DNA of 64,000 nucleotides from NCBI GenBank assembly GCA_030549795.1, contig JAUQQO010000021.1:1-64000 (forward strand). Reading direction: 5' to 3'. The notes beneath the pieces were generated by a model that had not been told where the DNA came from, did no database searches, and saw nothing but the letters and a program-made list of their open reading frames with translations. Positions 36,525-46,771 of this stretch are shown here, piece after piece. Within the stretch, counting starts at the first letter, position 1, and each line of letters begins with the position of its first letter. The DNA is from Pseudomonadota bacterium. Its GTDB lineage: Bacteria; Pseudomonadota; Alphaproteobacteria; Geminicoccales; Geminicoccaceae. Both the position numbers and the translations under genes were made by a program.

Positions 36525-39500
36525 TTAGACTTCGCGCGCCAACGCTCGTTCTCTCAACATGGTTTCCAGCTCCGCGGCTGTCAGCGGGCGGGCGAAGAGA
36601 TAGCCCTGGGCTTCATCGCAACCCTCGCGCAGCAGGAAGTCGCGCTGGGCCGGCGTTTCGACCCCTTCCGCGAGCACGGTAAGGCCGAGAGTCTTGCCGA
36701 GCGTAATGATGGTGCGCGCGATCGCGACGTCGTCCGGATCGTCGGGTAGATCGGCCACGAAGGAACGATCGATCTTGATCTTGTCCAAAGGAAAGCGCTT
36801 GAGGTAGCTGAGTGAAGAATAGCCGGTTCCGAAATCGTCGAGGGCTACGCTCACCCCGAGCGCGTGCAAAGCTTCGAGCGTGGTAATCGCGCCGTGGCGG
36901 TCTCGCATCAAGGTGCTTTCCGTGATCTCGAGTTCGAGCGCCGAGGGCGGAAGACCGGTGGCACGCAACACGCGCGCCACCGTATCCACGAGATCTTGAT
37001 AGGCGAACTGGGCCGGTGAGAGGTTGACGGCGATGCGCGTAATGGGCAACCCGGCCCGCCGCCAACGCGCCGCCTGCGCGCAAGCCTCGCTCAACACGAT
37101 TTCGCCCAAGGCCAGAATTTGCGAGCTGTCCTCGGCGATGGGGATGAATTTGTCGGGGGGCACCACGCCGAGCTCGGGGTCGCGCCAGCGCACGAGCGCT
37201 TCGACCCCCACGAGCAGGCCGGTGCGCAGGGCGAATTGCGGTTGGAAAGCGAGCTCGAGGGCACGGGCTTCAAGTGCCACGCGCAAACGCGCCTCGATGA
37301 GCTTGCGCTCGCTTAAGCGTGCATTGAGTTCCGGTGAGAAGAAGCGGAACGAGCCGCGACCGGCCGCTTTGGCGGCGAAGAGCGCAATGTCCGCCTGGCG
37401 CAAGAGATCCCCGGGCTCAAGATCGGCGCCATCGGCGAGCGCGATGCCAACAGAAGCGGAAGTGAAGACCTCCTGACCATCGATGCGAAATGGCCGCGCG
37501 AGTGCGCCGATGACGCGACCTGCGAGCTCCGCTGCGACCGCCGGCCCCGTCACCTCCCGCTGCAAAATGGCGAACTCGTCGCCGCCCAGTCGGGCGACGA
37601 GATCAGCCGGACCCACAAGAGCCTGAAGGCGACCCGCCACCTCGCGCAACAGGCTGTCGCCGGCGGCATGCCCGAGCGTGTCGTTGATGCCCTTGAAGTC
37701 ATTGAGGTCGATGCAGTGCAGCGCGAGCGTCGATTGACCGCGGCGCGCCGCCTCCACCGCCGCCGCCAGCCGCTCGTCGAAGAGCACGCGGTTGGGCAGC
37801 CCGGTGAGATGGTCGTGCAATGCGAGATAGCGCATCCGCTCCTCGGCCTCGACGCGCTCGCTCACGTCCTGCGCGGTGCCGAGCAGCCATTGCTCGCCGT
37901 CGTCGGCCTCGTGTACGAGCTCGGCCTCGACGCTCAAATACCGCAAATGGCCGTCAAGACAGCGCGCGCGGATCAAAAGTGGAGCGCGCCGCAGCCCATC
38001 ACGCGCACTCGCGGTGAGCCTGCGCAATTTGCGTCGGTCCTCGCGATGCACGATCCGCAGAAGAGCACGCAGGGCGACCATGCGTGGACCGCTTTGAAGA
38101 CCGAGCAGGCGACAGAGTTCATCCGAACATTCGATCATCGAAGAGCCCGGAACCCAGCGCCAGGACCCCAACTTGGCGATCGCCTGAGAGCGGCGCAGGA
38201 TCGCCTCGCTGCGCTGGAGCTGGCCGAGCATCTGGCGCCTCTCGGTGACGTCCTCGGCGAGGGTGAGGATCCAGCGGCACGGGTCGTCGTCCTGCGGCAC
38301 CGCCACCTTGCGGATGCGATGCCAGCGCCGTCCCTGGGGATCGGGTTCGTCGATCTCGAGGTCGATCGATTGGTGCGGAGCGGCGCGCAGGCGACGATCG
38401 AGGGCGGCTAGGGCCGAGGCTACCGCATCGGCCGCGCTCGGTGACCGCAGACGGGAAAGCAGACCGTCTCGTGCCGCCGGATTGGCGAGCAGGACGTCGC
38501 CCGTGGCGGCATCGCTCACCGTCAGCGCCCAGGGGAGATGGGCGACGATGGTCTCGAGGAACGCGCGGCTCTGGGCGAGCCGCTTTTCGGCTTCCAGCCG
38601 CGCCGTGACATCCTGGTGCAGGGAGAGGATGTGGGTCGGAGCACCCTGCTCGTCGCGGATCAGAACCTCGAGAGTCAAAAGCCAGCGCGCGCCCTCCGGC
38701 CCCGCCACCCGTTCCATGCGCTCGGCGACGATCCGCGCACCCGCCACCAGCGCGGCTTCGTCGGCGCGGCGCGCGCGCGGATCGCCGAAGGCGAGCGCGT
38801 CGATCGGCCGCCCGAGCACGGCTTCGGGAGTGAGCTCCAGGAAACGACAGAACGAGGGGTTCACGCGTACGAGCCGGCCGCTTGCCAGCTCGCGCACGGC
38901 GAGCATGGCCGGCATGGTATCGAAGAGGGCGTCCAAAAACCGGTTGGCGCGGGCGAGCGCCTCTTCGATCGCGACTTCGCGAGTGATGTCGAGGTTGAAG
39001 GTCAAGATGTAACGGGGACGACCGTCGGCATCGGGAACCGCGAGCTTGCGGGAGAAGAACCACCGCCGCTCGCCGTCGACGACGCGCGGGAAGCGGCGGT
39101 CGACCACTTCGCCGGGCCGGCTCAAAAGCGTGGTCTCGGCCTCCTCGATGCGCCGCGCGAGCTCCGGCTCGTAAAGCTCTTCCGCCGTGCGGCCGAGGAG
39201 GATGTGGGCGGGGCGGTCGCCGATCACCCGCTCGGTTCCGGTGGCAAAAAGGAACCGTCGGGTCGCGGCGTCCTTAAGCGAGATCAGGCCCGGCATATGG
39301 TCGAGGATGGTCTGCACGAGCCTGCCATCCACCGCGATGCCATCGGCGGTGCGGAACTGCTCGGTGACGTCCTCGAAGAGGACGAGCAAGGCCGGCTCGG
39401 GTCCCGGCAAGCGGATGCGGTGGGTGCGCAACACGCGCTTATCGCCGTGGCCGCGATCCTGAACATGGCCGATGCAGCCGAGCTCCTCGCCGGCGAGCGC

Positions 39501-40061
39501 CCGCCGATCGAAGCGGGCGAAGTCTTCGGCCTCTACGCCCACGAGCGCCGAAGCGAGCGGGCGTCCGATGAGCCCTTCGGGCGTGCAGTCGGCTAGCCGC
39601 GCCATGGGCCGATTGCACGCTCGGACCACGAGCGCGGAATCGAGCAGCGCCCACGGCAGAGGCAGGCGATCGAGGAGGGGACCGAAGCGCGCAAGTGGAT
39701 CCCAGCGCGCGGGTTCGGGCCGAACCACCGGGCGCAGGATCAACAGACCGCCCTTCTCGAGCGGGGTGTAGGTGACATCGAGCGGCGGTCGGTCGGCCGG
39801 AGCGACGCGCGCGCTCAGCGGCCGCTTGGCGCGACGAGCGGCGCGCAACCGCCGTGCTGCGCGATCGTCGCCCAACAGCCGACGCAACGCCGCCCCGGGT
39901 CGTGCGCCCAAAAGCTCCTCAGCCGCGCGGTTGGCGGCGGTGACGCGCCCGCGCGGGTCGATGACGAGCGTCGCCTCCCCGTTCTCTTTGGGCCATAGGA
40001 GATCGGGCCCATCCGACGGGAAAGACGAAGCAGACAGTTCGGGTCCGGGCTCCTCACGCAC
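36525..40061 (-). CDS. Multi-PAS diguanylate cyclase/phosphodiesterase (GGDEF-EAL)
   Basis: 1178 residues, cytoplasmic (no membrane helix). Five or six PAS domains occupy residues about 25-745. A GGDEF domain (about 750-915) has an intact RLGGDEFAIL, and an EAL domain (about 925-1170) has GVEALVRW, AVNLSPAQF, LELEITESTLM and DDFGTGYSSLSYLKRFPLDKIKIDRSFV. Both catalytic sites look intact, so it could make or degrade cyclic-di-GMP, with the balance set by signals sensed by the PAS domains. The GTG start is the most upstream plausible one; the first PAS-like segment makes a later start unlikely. It is a single gene. Confidence 0.9.
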   Translation of the reverse strand: MREEPGPELSASSFPSDGPDLLWPKENGEATLVIDPRGRVTAANRAAEELLGARPGAALRRLLGDDRAARRLRAARRAKRPLSARVAPADRPPLDVTYTPLEKGGLLILRPVVRPEPARWDPLARFGPLLDRLPLPWALLDSALVVRACNRPMARLADCTPEGLIGRPLASALVGVEAEDFARFDRRALAGEELGCIGHVQDRGHGDKRVLRTHRIRLPGPEPALLVLFEDVTEQFRTADGIAVDGRLVQTILDHMPGLISLKDAATRRFLFATGTERVIGDRPAHILLGRTAEELYEPELARRIEEAETTLLSRPGEVVDRRFPRVVDGERRWFFSRKLAVPDADGRPRYILTFNLDITREVAIEEALARANRFLDALFDTMPAMLAVRELASGRLVRVNPSFCRFLELTPEAVLGRPIDALAFGDPRARRADEAALVAGARIVAERMERVAGPEGARWLLTLEVLIRDEQGAPTHILSLHQDVTARLEAEKRLAQSRAFLETIVAHLPWALTVSDAATGDVLLANPAARDGLLSRLRSPSAADAVASALAALDRRLRAAPHQSIDLEIDEPDPQGRRWHRIRKVAVPQDDDPCRWILTLAEDVTERRQMLGQLQRSEAILRRSQAIAKLGSWRWVPGSSMIECSDELCRLLGLQSGPRMVALRALLRIVHREDRRKLRRLTASARDGLRRAPLLIRARCLDGHLRYLSVEAELVHEADDGEQWLLGTAQDVSERVEAEERMRYLALHDHLTGLPNRVLFDERLAAAVEAARRGQSTLALHCIDLNDFKGINDTLGHAAGDSLLREVAGRLQALVGPADLVARLGGDEFAILQREVTGPAVAAELAGRVIGALARPFRIDGQEVFTSASVGIALADGADLEPGDLLRQADIALFAAKAAGRGSFRFFSPELNARLSERKLIEARLRVALEARALELAFQPQFALRTGLLVGVEALVRWRDPELGVVPPDKFIPIAEDSSQILALGEIVLSEACAQAARWRRAGLPITRIAVNLSPAQFAYQDLVDTVARVLRATGLPPSALELEITESTLMRDRHGAITTLEALHALGVSVALDDFGTGYSSLSYLKRFPLDKIKIDRSFVADLPDDPDDVAIARTIITLGKTLGLTVLAEGVETPAQRDFLLREGCDEAQGYLFARPLTAAELETMLRERALAREV

Positions 40062-40443
40062 GAACCCGAATCTGGTCGCCTTCTCCTAAGAAACGGTTGA
40101 CGCGCGACGCCTTTGTACGCCCCGCCCTGTCATCGGCGCGCACAGAACGCATAGCGTCCATGCGCGGGAGGCCGATGCGCGCGGCACGGTGCGCGGCAGG
40201 AGTGGCTTGGTGAGCTTTGCGTGCCGGATCGAAAAGCCGGGCCGGCCCCCGCGCGGGCGGCCCGTCGCGCGCGAACATCACGCTTCGAGGCGTGCGGGCC
40301 GACACGCGGCTAAAACGACGCGGTCGTTGAACGCGGCGCACGCTCACAATCAGGTGCTGGGCGAGCGTACCTGAAGCGCGCGACCCGCAGCAGCCCCGCA
40401 GCCGAGGGCGCCGGGCGTGGAAGCTCGAGTCGGCGGTCAACGC
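40062..40443. other. Gene-free region between hemY and the GGDEF-EAL gene
   Basis: 382 bp between two minus-strand genes. Apart from one terminator-like hairpin listed separately I see no gene, RNA or clear operator in it. Confidence 0.5.
40232..40263 (-). terminator. Probable terminator of the hemC-hemD-mitofilin-hemY operon
   Basis: On the minus strand GGGCC-GCCC (40263-40255) pairs with GGGC and GGCCC (40248-40239, one bulged base) around a 6-nt loop, followed by a short TTTT at 40235-40232. The T-run is weak. Confidence 0.4.
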
Positions 40444-41835
40444 TCAGGCCGCAGCTTCCGCCGCTGTCTCAGCTCTATCGCTCTCGGCCGGCTCGGGGCG
40501 GCCGTCCACGAGGAGGAAGGGGGGGCGCGGCGGGAGCGCGAGGGCGCTCACCTTGGGCGGGACGCTCCAGCGCACCGCGGCGAAGCGTCCGGATGTCGAG
40601 AACGGGCGCCATTCGGGCAGGACCTCGCCCGTATCCTCGCACAGCCAGGCGGGATCGGGCGGAGCATCACCGGCGCGCGCGAGCCAACCCTGCACGATGG
40701 AGGCCGAGGCCCCGGCCGCCCGCTCGAGCTCGGCCAACAGCCGATAGGCGCGCGCTGGTGCGTTCGCCTTGACCGCCTCCTCGAGCAGCGCGCGCGCCGC
40801 ATCCAGCCGACCGGCCAGAAGCGACAGCTCAGCGAGGGCAAGGCGCGTTTCGGGATGCTCGGGGTTGCGCGCGCGCAGCCGCTCGAACCGCTTGAGCCGG
40901 TCGGCCGGCCGCTCCTGCGGCACGAGATCGGCATAGGCGCGGGCGAGCTCGGGGTGGGGGGTGATGGCCCAGGCGTCCTCGAGAATCCGGCGCGCCTCGC
41001 GCAAGCGCCCCAAGCGAAGAGCGAGGCGCGCTGCCGTGACCGCGGCGGGAACGAACCCCGGGGACGCTCGAAGAGCCTTGCGCTCTTCTTTAAGCGCGTC
41101 CATCCAGCGCGTCTCGCGCGCAAAATCGAGGGCCCGAAGGTGCAGAAGGATGGCGCGGTAGCGCGCCGCCTCCTCGGCTGATACGAGGCCGAGCGCCGGC
41201 AGCCGGTCGACCACCGAAAGCGCCTCCGACCAGCGCTGCGCGCCCGTGAGCAGCTCGAAAAGGGCGCTCGCCGCCCAGGGAGCCTCGGGTGCGCGGCGAA
41301 AGGCGCGGCGGGCGAGCTCGAGCGCCTGCTCGCGGTCGCCCGCGCGCATCGCCTGCCCCAGCAACCCCTTAAGCCCGGTGAGCTCGCTTTCGGGCGCAGC
41401 CAGCATGCGGCGAAAGCTCTCCGCAGCTGCGCGATCGTCGCCGTCGAGCTGGGCCGCCTGCGCCTCGAGGAGGAGAACGGGTGCGGTTTCGCCCAAAAGA
41501 CGCCGCGCTTGCGAAGCGAGCGCGCGGGCACTCGAAGCATTGCCCGAGGCGGCGGCGAGCAGCCCTTCACCCAATGCCCGATAGCCGCGGGCGAGGCGCC
41601 GCTGGGCGCGGTAGCGCGCGAAGCGCCGCGGAGCGCTCGCGAAGAGGCGGACGAGCTCGAAGAGAACAAGGGCGATCAGCGCGACGAGGAGCACCCCGGC
41701 GACCGCAACCGCGAGGCTCGTGCGGATCTCGTATCCTTCTGCGAAGACCGCGACCTCGGCGGGCAGATCCGCAAGCCAGGCCGCGCCCACGGCGACGAGG
41801 CTCGCGAACAGGACGAACAGGATGGCGCGGATCAT
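40444..41835 (-). CDS. hemY: HemY-family TPR membrane protein
   Basis: 463 residues. Two N-terminal membrane helices (about 3-22 and 41-63) and the HemY N-domain are followed by a long series of TPR-like helical pairs to about residue 395 and a Pro-rich tail. In proteobacteria this protein accompanies hemC-hemD and is assumed to act in a late step or in organisation of haem synthesis, but no enzymatic activity is known. Do not confuse it with protoporphyrinogen oxidase, also called HemY. It lies 10 bp behind the mitofilin gene. Confidence 0.9.
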   Translation of the reverse strand: MIRAILFVLFASLVAVGAAWLADLPAEVAVFAEGYEIRTSLAVAVAGVLLVALIALVLFELVRLFASAPRRFARYRAQRRLARGYRALGEGLLAAASGNASSARALASQARRLLGETAPVLLLEAQAAQLDGDDRAAAESFRRMLAAPESELTGLKGLLGQAMRAGDREQALELARRAFRRAPEAPWAASALFELLTGAQRWSEALSVVDRLPALGLVSAEEAARYRAILLHLRALDFARETRWMDALKEERKALRASPGFVPAAVTAARLALRLGRLREARRILEDAWAITPHPELARAYADLVPQERPADRLKRFERLRARNPEHPETRLALAELSLLAGRLDAARALLEEAVKANAPARAYRLLAELERAAGASASIVQGWLARAGDAPPDPAWLCEDTGEVLPEWRPFSTSGRFAAVRWSVPPKVSALALPPRPPFLLVDGRPEPAESDRAETAAEAAA

Positions 41836-41845
41836 CGAGCCCTCT

Positions 41846-43699
41846 TCAGCCGGCAGCTACGAGGTCGCGCAAGTGGGAACGCAGCTTGGCGACCGCCCTT
41901 TCCACCGCAAGGCGCAGCTTCGCCTGCGCGAGCAGAGTAGCGAGCTCGCCTTCCTGTGCGTCCGAAAGCGTAGCTAAGATCTCCACCGCGCGGGCGAGAT
42001 CCGCTTGCGCAAGCGCTCCTTGCGCGGCGGATAGCGCCGCTCGTTGCGGGTCCTCGCCGCTGCGTTTGACGGTGATCACCGGAGCGAGTGCTCCAAGCAG
42101 GCGATCGCCCAGGCTCTCCTTGGGCGAAAGCTCCGGCTGTTGGACGCTTTTGAGCTTGGCGGCGAGCTCCTCGAGTTGCGCGCGCAGCTGGGCGAGCGAC
42201 GGCACAGCTAAGGCGGCCCCCGGCTCGAGTGCTGCGAGCGTCTCGGCGACGACGGGCTCGGTCGCCACAAGCGGACGCAGAAGGCGCAAAGGCTCGTCGA
42301 GTCGGCCGCCGCGCTCGAGCACCCCCGCGAGCGCATCGAGCGCGAGCACGAGCGCGCGCGGCCGCGGATCGGCCGGTTTTTCGAGCGCTGCCAATCGCTC
42401 GCCGAGCGCACGCAGCGACCGTTCCTGCGCGGCGAGGCTCTCGGCTAAGCCGGCAAGAGTGTTGCGGGTGCCCTCGATACGTCCGGCAAGCGTCTCATCG
42501 GCACGCGCGAGCTCGAGCTGAGCTGCCTGGAGTTTCGCGATCGCGCTCTCGAGCGCGCCGTGCAGGCTGCGCAAGCCGCCGAGCTCGCCCGCAAGGGTGC
42601 GGATCTCGCCCCGCACGCGCTCGATCTCGCCGCGAATCGCCTCGCTTTCGCCCTTGGTGGCCGCGAACTCGCCGCGCAGGGTGGCGAAGTCTCCGCGCAC
42701 GCTCGCGAGTTCGCCTTTAAGTGCGCCCAAAGAATCGGCGAGACGCCCGAGGTCGGGATGGCTCTCGCGCAGCCGATCGAGGGCGAGCGCGAGCGCATCC
42801 ATCTGCACGTCGGCGGCGCGCAGCTGTTCGCGGATCTCACCCAGAGCGGCATCGACGAGCGAGCGATCGCGCGCAAGGCGTGCATCGATCTGGGCGAGCC
42901 GTTGCTCGAGGGCTTTGTGGGCGCCGGCTAAGGCGGCGAGCTCCCCCGGTTGGGAAGCGAGCAGCTCGAGCCGCTCGCGCAGCTGGGCAAGGGCGATCTC
43001 GAGCGCTCGGGCACGCTCTTCGCCGCGCCCCTCGGCTGCCCGGATGGCGGCATCGACGCGCTGGGAAAGACCCTCGAGCGCTGCCGGGAAGCCGACCACC
43101 GCCTCGCTCTTGAGATCGACCGCGCGCAGCCGCTCGGCGAGCTCGCTTCGGCCCCGCTCGAGCTCGTTCAGGCGCTGCGCGGAGGCGGTGAGCTCGCGGC
43201 CGAGGCGCTCGAGCTCGTTTTCCGCGCGCGCAAGCCGCTCCAGCTCGTGGCGGGTGCGAACGACGTCTTGGCCCAAGGCCACGAGCTCTTGGCGCGTTCT
43301 AGCGAGCTCTTGGGCGAGCGGCTCGAGCGCGGCGAGGCGCTGCGCGAGTGTTTCGAGGCTCGCAAAGCGCTGTTCGGCCGCGCTCAAGCGCGCTTCTTGC
43401 CGGTCGAGGAGGGCTAAACGCTCGCTGATCGACCCGAGGGCATCGAGCCGCGCGAGCTGGCGCTCGAGTTCATTGAAGCGGGCGAACTCGCTCTCGAGCG
43501 CGACGAGGCGGCGGATTTCGGCCGAGCGGTCGAGTTCCGGCCGCAGCCACGCCCAGAACAAGGCCGCGACGAGCGTCCCGCCGATCACCCCGCCTACGAT
43601 CGCCGCCGGAAGCAGGCGTCGGCGCCGCGGCACGACCGTGGCGGGAAGCGGCTCGGGACCGGGCGTGGTATCAGAGCCTGTGCCGATCGTCTCGGCCAT
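41846..43699 (-). CDS. Mitofilin/Mic60-like inner-membrane coiled-coil protein
   Basis: 617 residues with a short cytoplasmic N-terminus, one membrane helix (about residues 30-52, LLPAAIVGGVIGGTLVAALFW), a very long Glu/Arg/Leu-rich coiled coil to about residue 480, and a conserved C-terminal mitofilin segment (LLGALAPVITVKRSGEDPQ to the end). Alphaproteobacterial Mic60 shapes the inner membrane and bridges to the outer membrane. The gene sits between hemD and hemY, its conserved location in this class. Repeated Leu/Glu codons make the coiled-coil region internally repetitive. Confidence 0.88.
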   Translation of the reverse strand: MAETIGTGSDTTPGPEPLPATVVPRRRRLLPAAIVGGVIGGTLVAALFWAWLRPELDRSAEIRRLVALESEFARFNELERQLARLDALGSISERLALLDRQEARLSAAEQRFASLETLAQRLAALEPLAQELARTRQELVALGQDVVRTRHELERLARAENELERLGRELTASAQRLNELERGRSELAERLRAVDLKSEAVVGFPAALEGLSQRVDAAIRAAEGRGEERARALEIALAQLRERLELLASQPGELAALAGAHKALEQRLAQIDARLARDRSLVDAALGEIREQLRAADVQMDALALALDRLRESHPDLGRLADSLGALKGELASVRGDFATLRGEFAATKGESEAIRGEIERVRGEIRTLAGELGGLRSLHGALESAIAKLQAAQLELARADETLAGRIEGTRNTLAGLAESLAAQERSLRALGERLAALEKPADPRPRALVLALDALAGVLERGGRLDEPLRLLRPLVATEPVVAETLAALEPGAALAVPSLAQLRAQLEELAAKLKSVQQPELSPKESLGDRLLGALAPVITVKRSGEDPQRAALSAAQGALAQADLARAVEILATLSDAQEGELATLLAQAKLRLAVERAVAKLRSHLRDLVAAG

Positions 43700-43747
43700 C
43701 GACTGTTCTCCGCGTCTCGACGTTCGAGGGACGCGAGACCCGCGCGC

Positions 43748-44512
43748 TCAGCGGCCGCGGGCGAAGGGTCCGCGTCCGGGAACGACGCCGTGTTGGGCTA
43801 TCATCGCCGCCGCGAGGTCTTCAAGGCAGGCAAGGAGCGCCGATTGGTCGCGCCGGGCGGCGACTTCGATCGACCGCCAGGGAAGGTGGCGGATCTCCTG
43901 CGCGATCGCTTCCGAAAGACACACGGCGCTTACGGAGCGCAATTGCTCGGTGAGCCCCTCGCGCGCGACCAGTTCGGCGAAGGTGCGCGCCGTGCGCGGC
44001 GAATAAAAGAGCACCGCATCCAATTCGCGCCGCGTGAGCGCTTCGATGGTGCGCGGAGCCAAGCGCGTCGCCGGTTCGGCGCGGTAGACGACCAATCGCG
44101 CGTAGCGGTAGCCTGCCGCCTCGAGTGCCTGTTGCAGGCCGTCGCGCACATCCTCCCCACAGACGTGCAGGATCGTTCCGGCTTCGGGCGGGATGCGATC
44201 GCGCACGAGCGCAGCGAGCTCGACCCCCTCGCCCGGTCCCGCGACGACGTTCGTACAGCCGGCGGCCAAAGCGGCCTGCGCGGTGGCTTGTCCGACGGCG
44301 AAGACGGGCAACTGGCGCAAGGGCTCATCGAGACCGGGCAGCGCATTGGCGCTCGTGAGCACGACCGCGGCGATGCCTTCGGGGGAGATCGGCTCGTGGG
44401 GCACGTGGCGCAGGGTGAGCATCGGATCGATCAAGACCCGATGGCCTTTTGCATGCAACAATCGTGCCGTTGCTAGCGATTGCTGTCGCGGACGCGTGAG
44501 GAGGATACGCAT
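43748..44512 (-). CDS. hemD: Uroporphyrinogen-III synthase
   Basis: 254-residue enzyme that cyclises hydroxymethylbilane with inversion of ring D. Sequence conservation in HemD is low. The two-lobe pattern MRILLTRPRQQSLATARLL, VVLTSANAL, PVFAVGQATAQAA, VCGEDVRDGL and LFYSPRTARTF identifies it. The ATG at 44512 matches the family N-terminus; the ribosome site is weak. It follows hemC by 52 bp in the same operon. Confidence 0.93.
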   Translation of the reverse strand: MRILLTRPRQQSLATARLLHAKGHRVLIDPMLTLRHVPHEPISPEGIAAVVLTSANALPGLDEPLRQLPVFAVGQATAQAALAAGCTNVVAGPGEGVELAALVRDRIPPEAGTILHVCGEDVRDGLQQALEAAGYRYARLVVYRAEPATRLAPRTIEALTRRELDAVLFYSPRTARTFAELVAREGLTEQLRSVSAVCLSEAIAQEIRHLPWRSIEVAARRDQSALLACLEDLAAAMIAQHGVVPGRGPFARGR

Positions 44513-44564
44513 GATGTAGCAGATTAGCAGCAATTGGCGGGGAGCGACCAGACCTTTCGACGGC

Positions 44565-45488
44565 TCAGCCGGCGGCCCAAGCCCGAGCTTTCTGCAACAG
44601 TTCGGTTGCTGCCGCGCGACCCAACCGTTCCGCCTCGGCGAGCGGGCCGGAACAGCGCACCCGCGCGACCCGCGTGCCGTCGGGGGTGGCAAGCAGACCC
44701 GCGAAGTCGAGCTGAGAGCCCTGCGGCCGAGCGAGGGCGGCGATGGGCGTGCGACAACTGCCGTCGAGCTCTGCCAAAAAGGCGCGCTCTGCCGCCACAC
44801 AAGCCATGCTCTCGGGGTGCGCAAGGGGGGCGAGCAAGGCACGCATCCGCGAATCCTCGCTGCGGCAGGCGACTCCGATCGCGCCCTGGCCGACCGCGGG
44901 TAACATCTCCTGGGGCTCGAGGGGCACACCGCCGGCGGTACCGAGCCCGAGCCGATCGAGCCCGGCGGCGGCGAGCAGGGTCGCATCCACTTCGCCGCGC
45001 TCGAGCTTGGCCAAGCGGGTGTGCACATTCCCGCGCAGCGGCAGCACCTGCAGATCGGGACGCTGGGCGCGCACTTGAGCGGCGCGGCGCAAGGAGGCGG
45101 TGCCGACGCGGCAGCCGCGCGGCAGTTCGGCGAGCGTTCGCGCGTTCGGCGCGAGCAACACGTCGCGCGGATCGGCCCGCTCCAATATGGCGACGATCGC
45201 AATGCCATCGGGCAGCACGGTGGGCACGTCCTTCATCGAATGGACGGCACAATCGATCCGTCCTTCCAACAGCGCTTCGTCGATCTCCTTGGTGAACAGG
45301 CCCTTGCCGCCGATCTCCAACAGCGGTCGGTCCTGGATGCGATCGCCCGTGGTGCGGATGACCACGAGCTCGATGGCACCCGGAGCGGCGAGCTCGGGAT
45401 GGGCGGAAGCCAAAGCGGCGCGCACGAGCTCGCTTTGCGCGAGCGCGAGGGGTGATCCGCGGGTGCCGATGCGCAACATGCTCGTCAT
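44565..45488 (-). CDS. hemC: Porphobilinogen deaminase
   Basis: Polymerises four porphobilinogens to hydroxymethylbilane. 307 residues with IGTRGSPLALAQSELV, VVIRTTGDRI, GKGLFTKEIDEALL, VHSMKDVPT, GTASLRRAAQ, and the dipyrromethane cofactor cysteine C245 in LDGSCRTPIA. There are two candidate starts (ATG at 45488 and 45479). It is divergent from tsaD, the common alphaproteobacterial arrangement, with about 110 bp between them that must hold both promoters. Confidence 0.97.
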   Translation of the reverse strand: MTSMLRIGTRGSPLALAQSELVRAALASAHPELAAPGAIELVVIRTTGDRIQDRPLLEIGGKGLFTKEIDEALLEGRIDCAVHSMKDVPTVLPDGIAIVAILERADPRDVLLAPNARTLAELPRGCRVGTASLRRAAQVRAQRPDLQVLPLRGNVHTRLAKLERGEVDATLLAAAGLDRLGLGTAGGVPLEPQEMLPAVGQGAIGVACRSEDSRMRALLAPLAHPESMACVAAERAFLAELDGSCRTPIAALARPQGSQLDFAGLLATPDGTRVARVRCSGPLAEAERLGRAAATELLQKARAWAAG

Positions 45489-45598
45489 CGTCCTCGCCGC
45501 CCGCTATCGAGGGCGCGAGAGACAGCCAATGACCAATTCCGCCGTCCGCGAGAGAACCGCTTAGCCCTCGAGCGCGGCGAGCACCAGTGAAATCCGCG

Positions 45599-46690
45599 AT
45601 GGCCTTGATCGCTTCGCGCGGCCGAATCGTGCTCGGCATCGAAACCAGCTGCGATGAGACGGCGGTTGCGCTCGTGCGCGACGACCGCCGCGTGCTCTCC
45701 GCCCAACTGTTCTCGCAGTTGGCCGAACACGCACCCTTCGGCGGCATCGTGCCGGAGATCGCAGCGCGCGCGCATCTCGAGCGTCTCGATCTGTTGATCG
45801 CGCGCGCTCTTGAGGAATCCGGCGTGTCCTTGGGTGAACTCGCAGCGGTTGCGGCGACCGCCGGACCGGGTCTGATCGGTGGCTTGAGCGTGGGCTTGTT
45901 GACCGCCAAGATGCTCGCGCTCGTTCACGACAAGCCGCTTATTGCCGTCAACCATCTCGAAGCGCATGCGCTCACCGCCCGCTTCACCGATGGTCTCGCC
46001 TTTCCCTACCTGTTGCTGTTGGTCTCGGGCGGCCACTGTCAGCTCCAGCTCGTCCACGGTGTCGGCGCGTACAGCCGGCTCGGGACCACGCTCGACGATG
46101 CGGTCGGCGAGGCCTTCGACAAGCTCGCGAAGATGCTCGGCCTCGGTTATCCGGGAGGTCCGAAAATCGAGGCCCATGCACGCAACGGTAACCCGCACCG
46201 CTTTCCGCTACCCCGCCCGATGGTGGGCGAAAAGCACTGCAACTTCTCGTTCTCGGGACTGAAGACAGCGGTGCGTCGGCTCGTTCTCGAGCTCGGATCG
46301 GCAGCGCTGGACCCACAGAACTTAGCCGATCTCTGTGCCAGTTTCGAACAAGCGGTCGCTGAAATCTTGGCGGATCGCACGCGACGTGCGCTCGCGCGTG
46401 CCCGCGAGCTGACCGGCGCGACACCGCCGCTTGTGGTCGCCGGCGGGGTGGCGGCGAATCAGCGCATCGCCGCTGCGTTGCGCGCCCTCGCCGAGGAGTG
46501 GCAAGTGCGCATCGTCGTCCCGCCCCCTCCTCTTTGCACCGACAACGGCACCATCGTCGCCTGGGCCGGCATCGAGCGGCTCGAGCTCGGTCTTGTCGAT
46601 CCTTTGGATGTGCCGGCACGGCCGCGCTGGCCGCTCGATCCCAAGGCCGAACCCTTGCTCGGCGCGGGCGCGAAGGGCCCCAAGGCGTAA
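45599..46690 (+). CDS. tsaD: tRNA N6-adenosine threonylcarbamoyltransferase TsaD
   Basis: Transfers threonylcarbamoyl to A37 of ANN-decoding tRNAs together with TsaB/TsaE. It has [13 protein letters not shown] near the N-terminus, metal ligands in [46 protein letters not shown], and [15 protein letters not shown] with [12 protein letters not shown] at the C-terminus. 363 residues from the ATG at 45599; an in-frame GTG 12 bp upstream is an alternative. It is divergent from hemC. Confidence 0.96.
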   Translation: MALIASRGRIVLGIETSCDETAVALVRDDRRVLSAQLFSQLAEHAPFGGIVPEIAARAHLERLDLLIARALEESGVSLGELAAVAATAGPGLIGGLSVGLLTAKMLALVHDKPLIAVNHLEAHALTARFTDGLAFPYLLLLVSGGHCQLQLVHGVGAYSRLGTTLDDAVGEAFDKLAKMLGLGYPGGPKIEAHARNGNPHRFPLPRPMVGEKHCNFSFSGLKTAVRRLVLELGSAALDPQNLADLCASFEQAVAEILADRTRRALARARELTGATPPLVVAGGVAANQRIAAALRALAEEWQVRIVVPPPPLCTDNGTIVAWAGIERLELGLVDPLDVPARPRWPLDPKAEPLLGAGAKGPKA

Positions 46691-46771
46691 GGCTTCGCGG
46701 GCAAGAAAGTCACAAGCGTCAAGGGCGCTCGGGCCCTCGCTGGCACGGTGGCGCGCAACCCCGGCAGACCT

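Noticed and set aside
36525-40061. Plus-strand frames of several hundred codons opposite the GGDEF-EAL gene
   Set aside because: They mirror the coding frame of a protein with intact catalytic motifs on the minus strand and show no domain of their own.
44524-45909. Long minus-strand frame overlapping hemC and hemD out of frame
   Set aside because: hemC and hemD are unmistakable in the other frame; this one is rich in Arg/Ser/Pro and has no recognisable domain.
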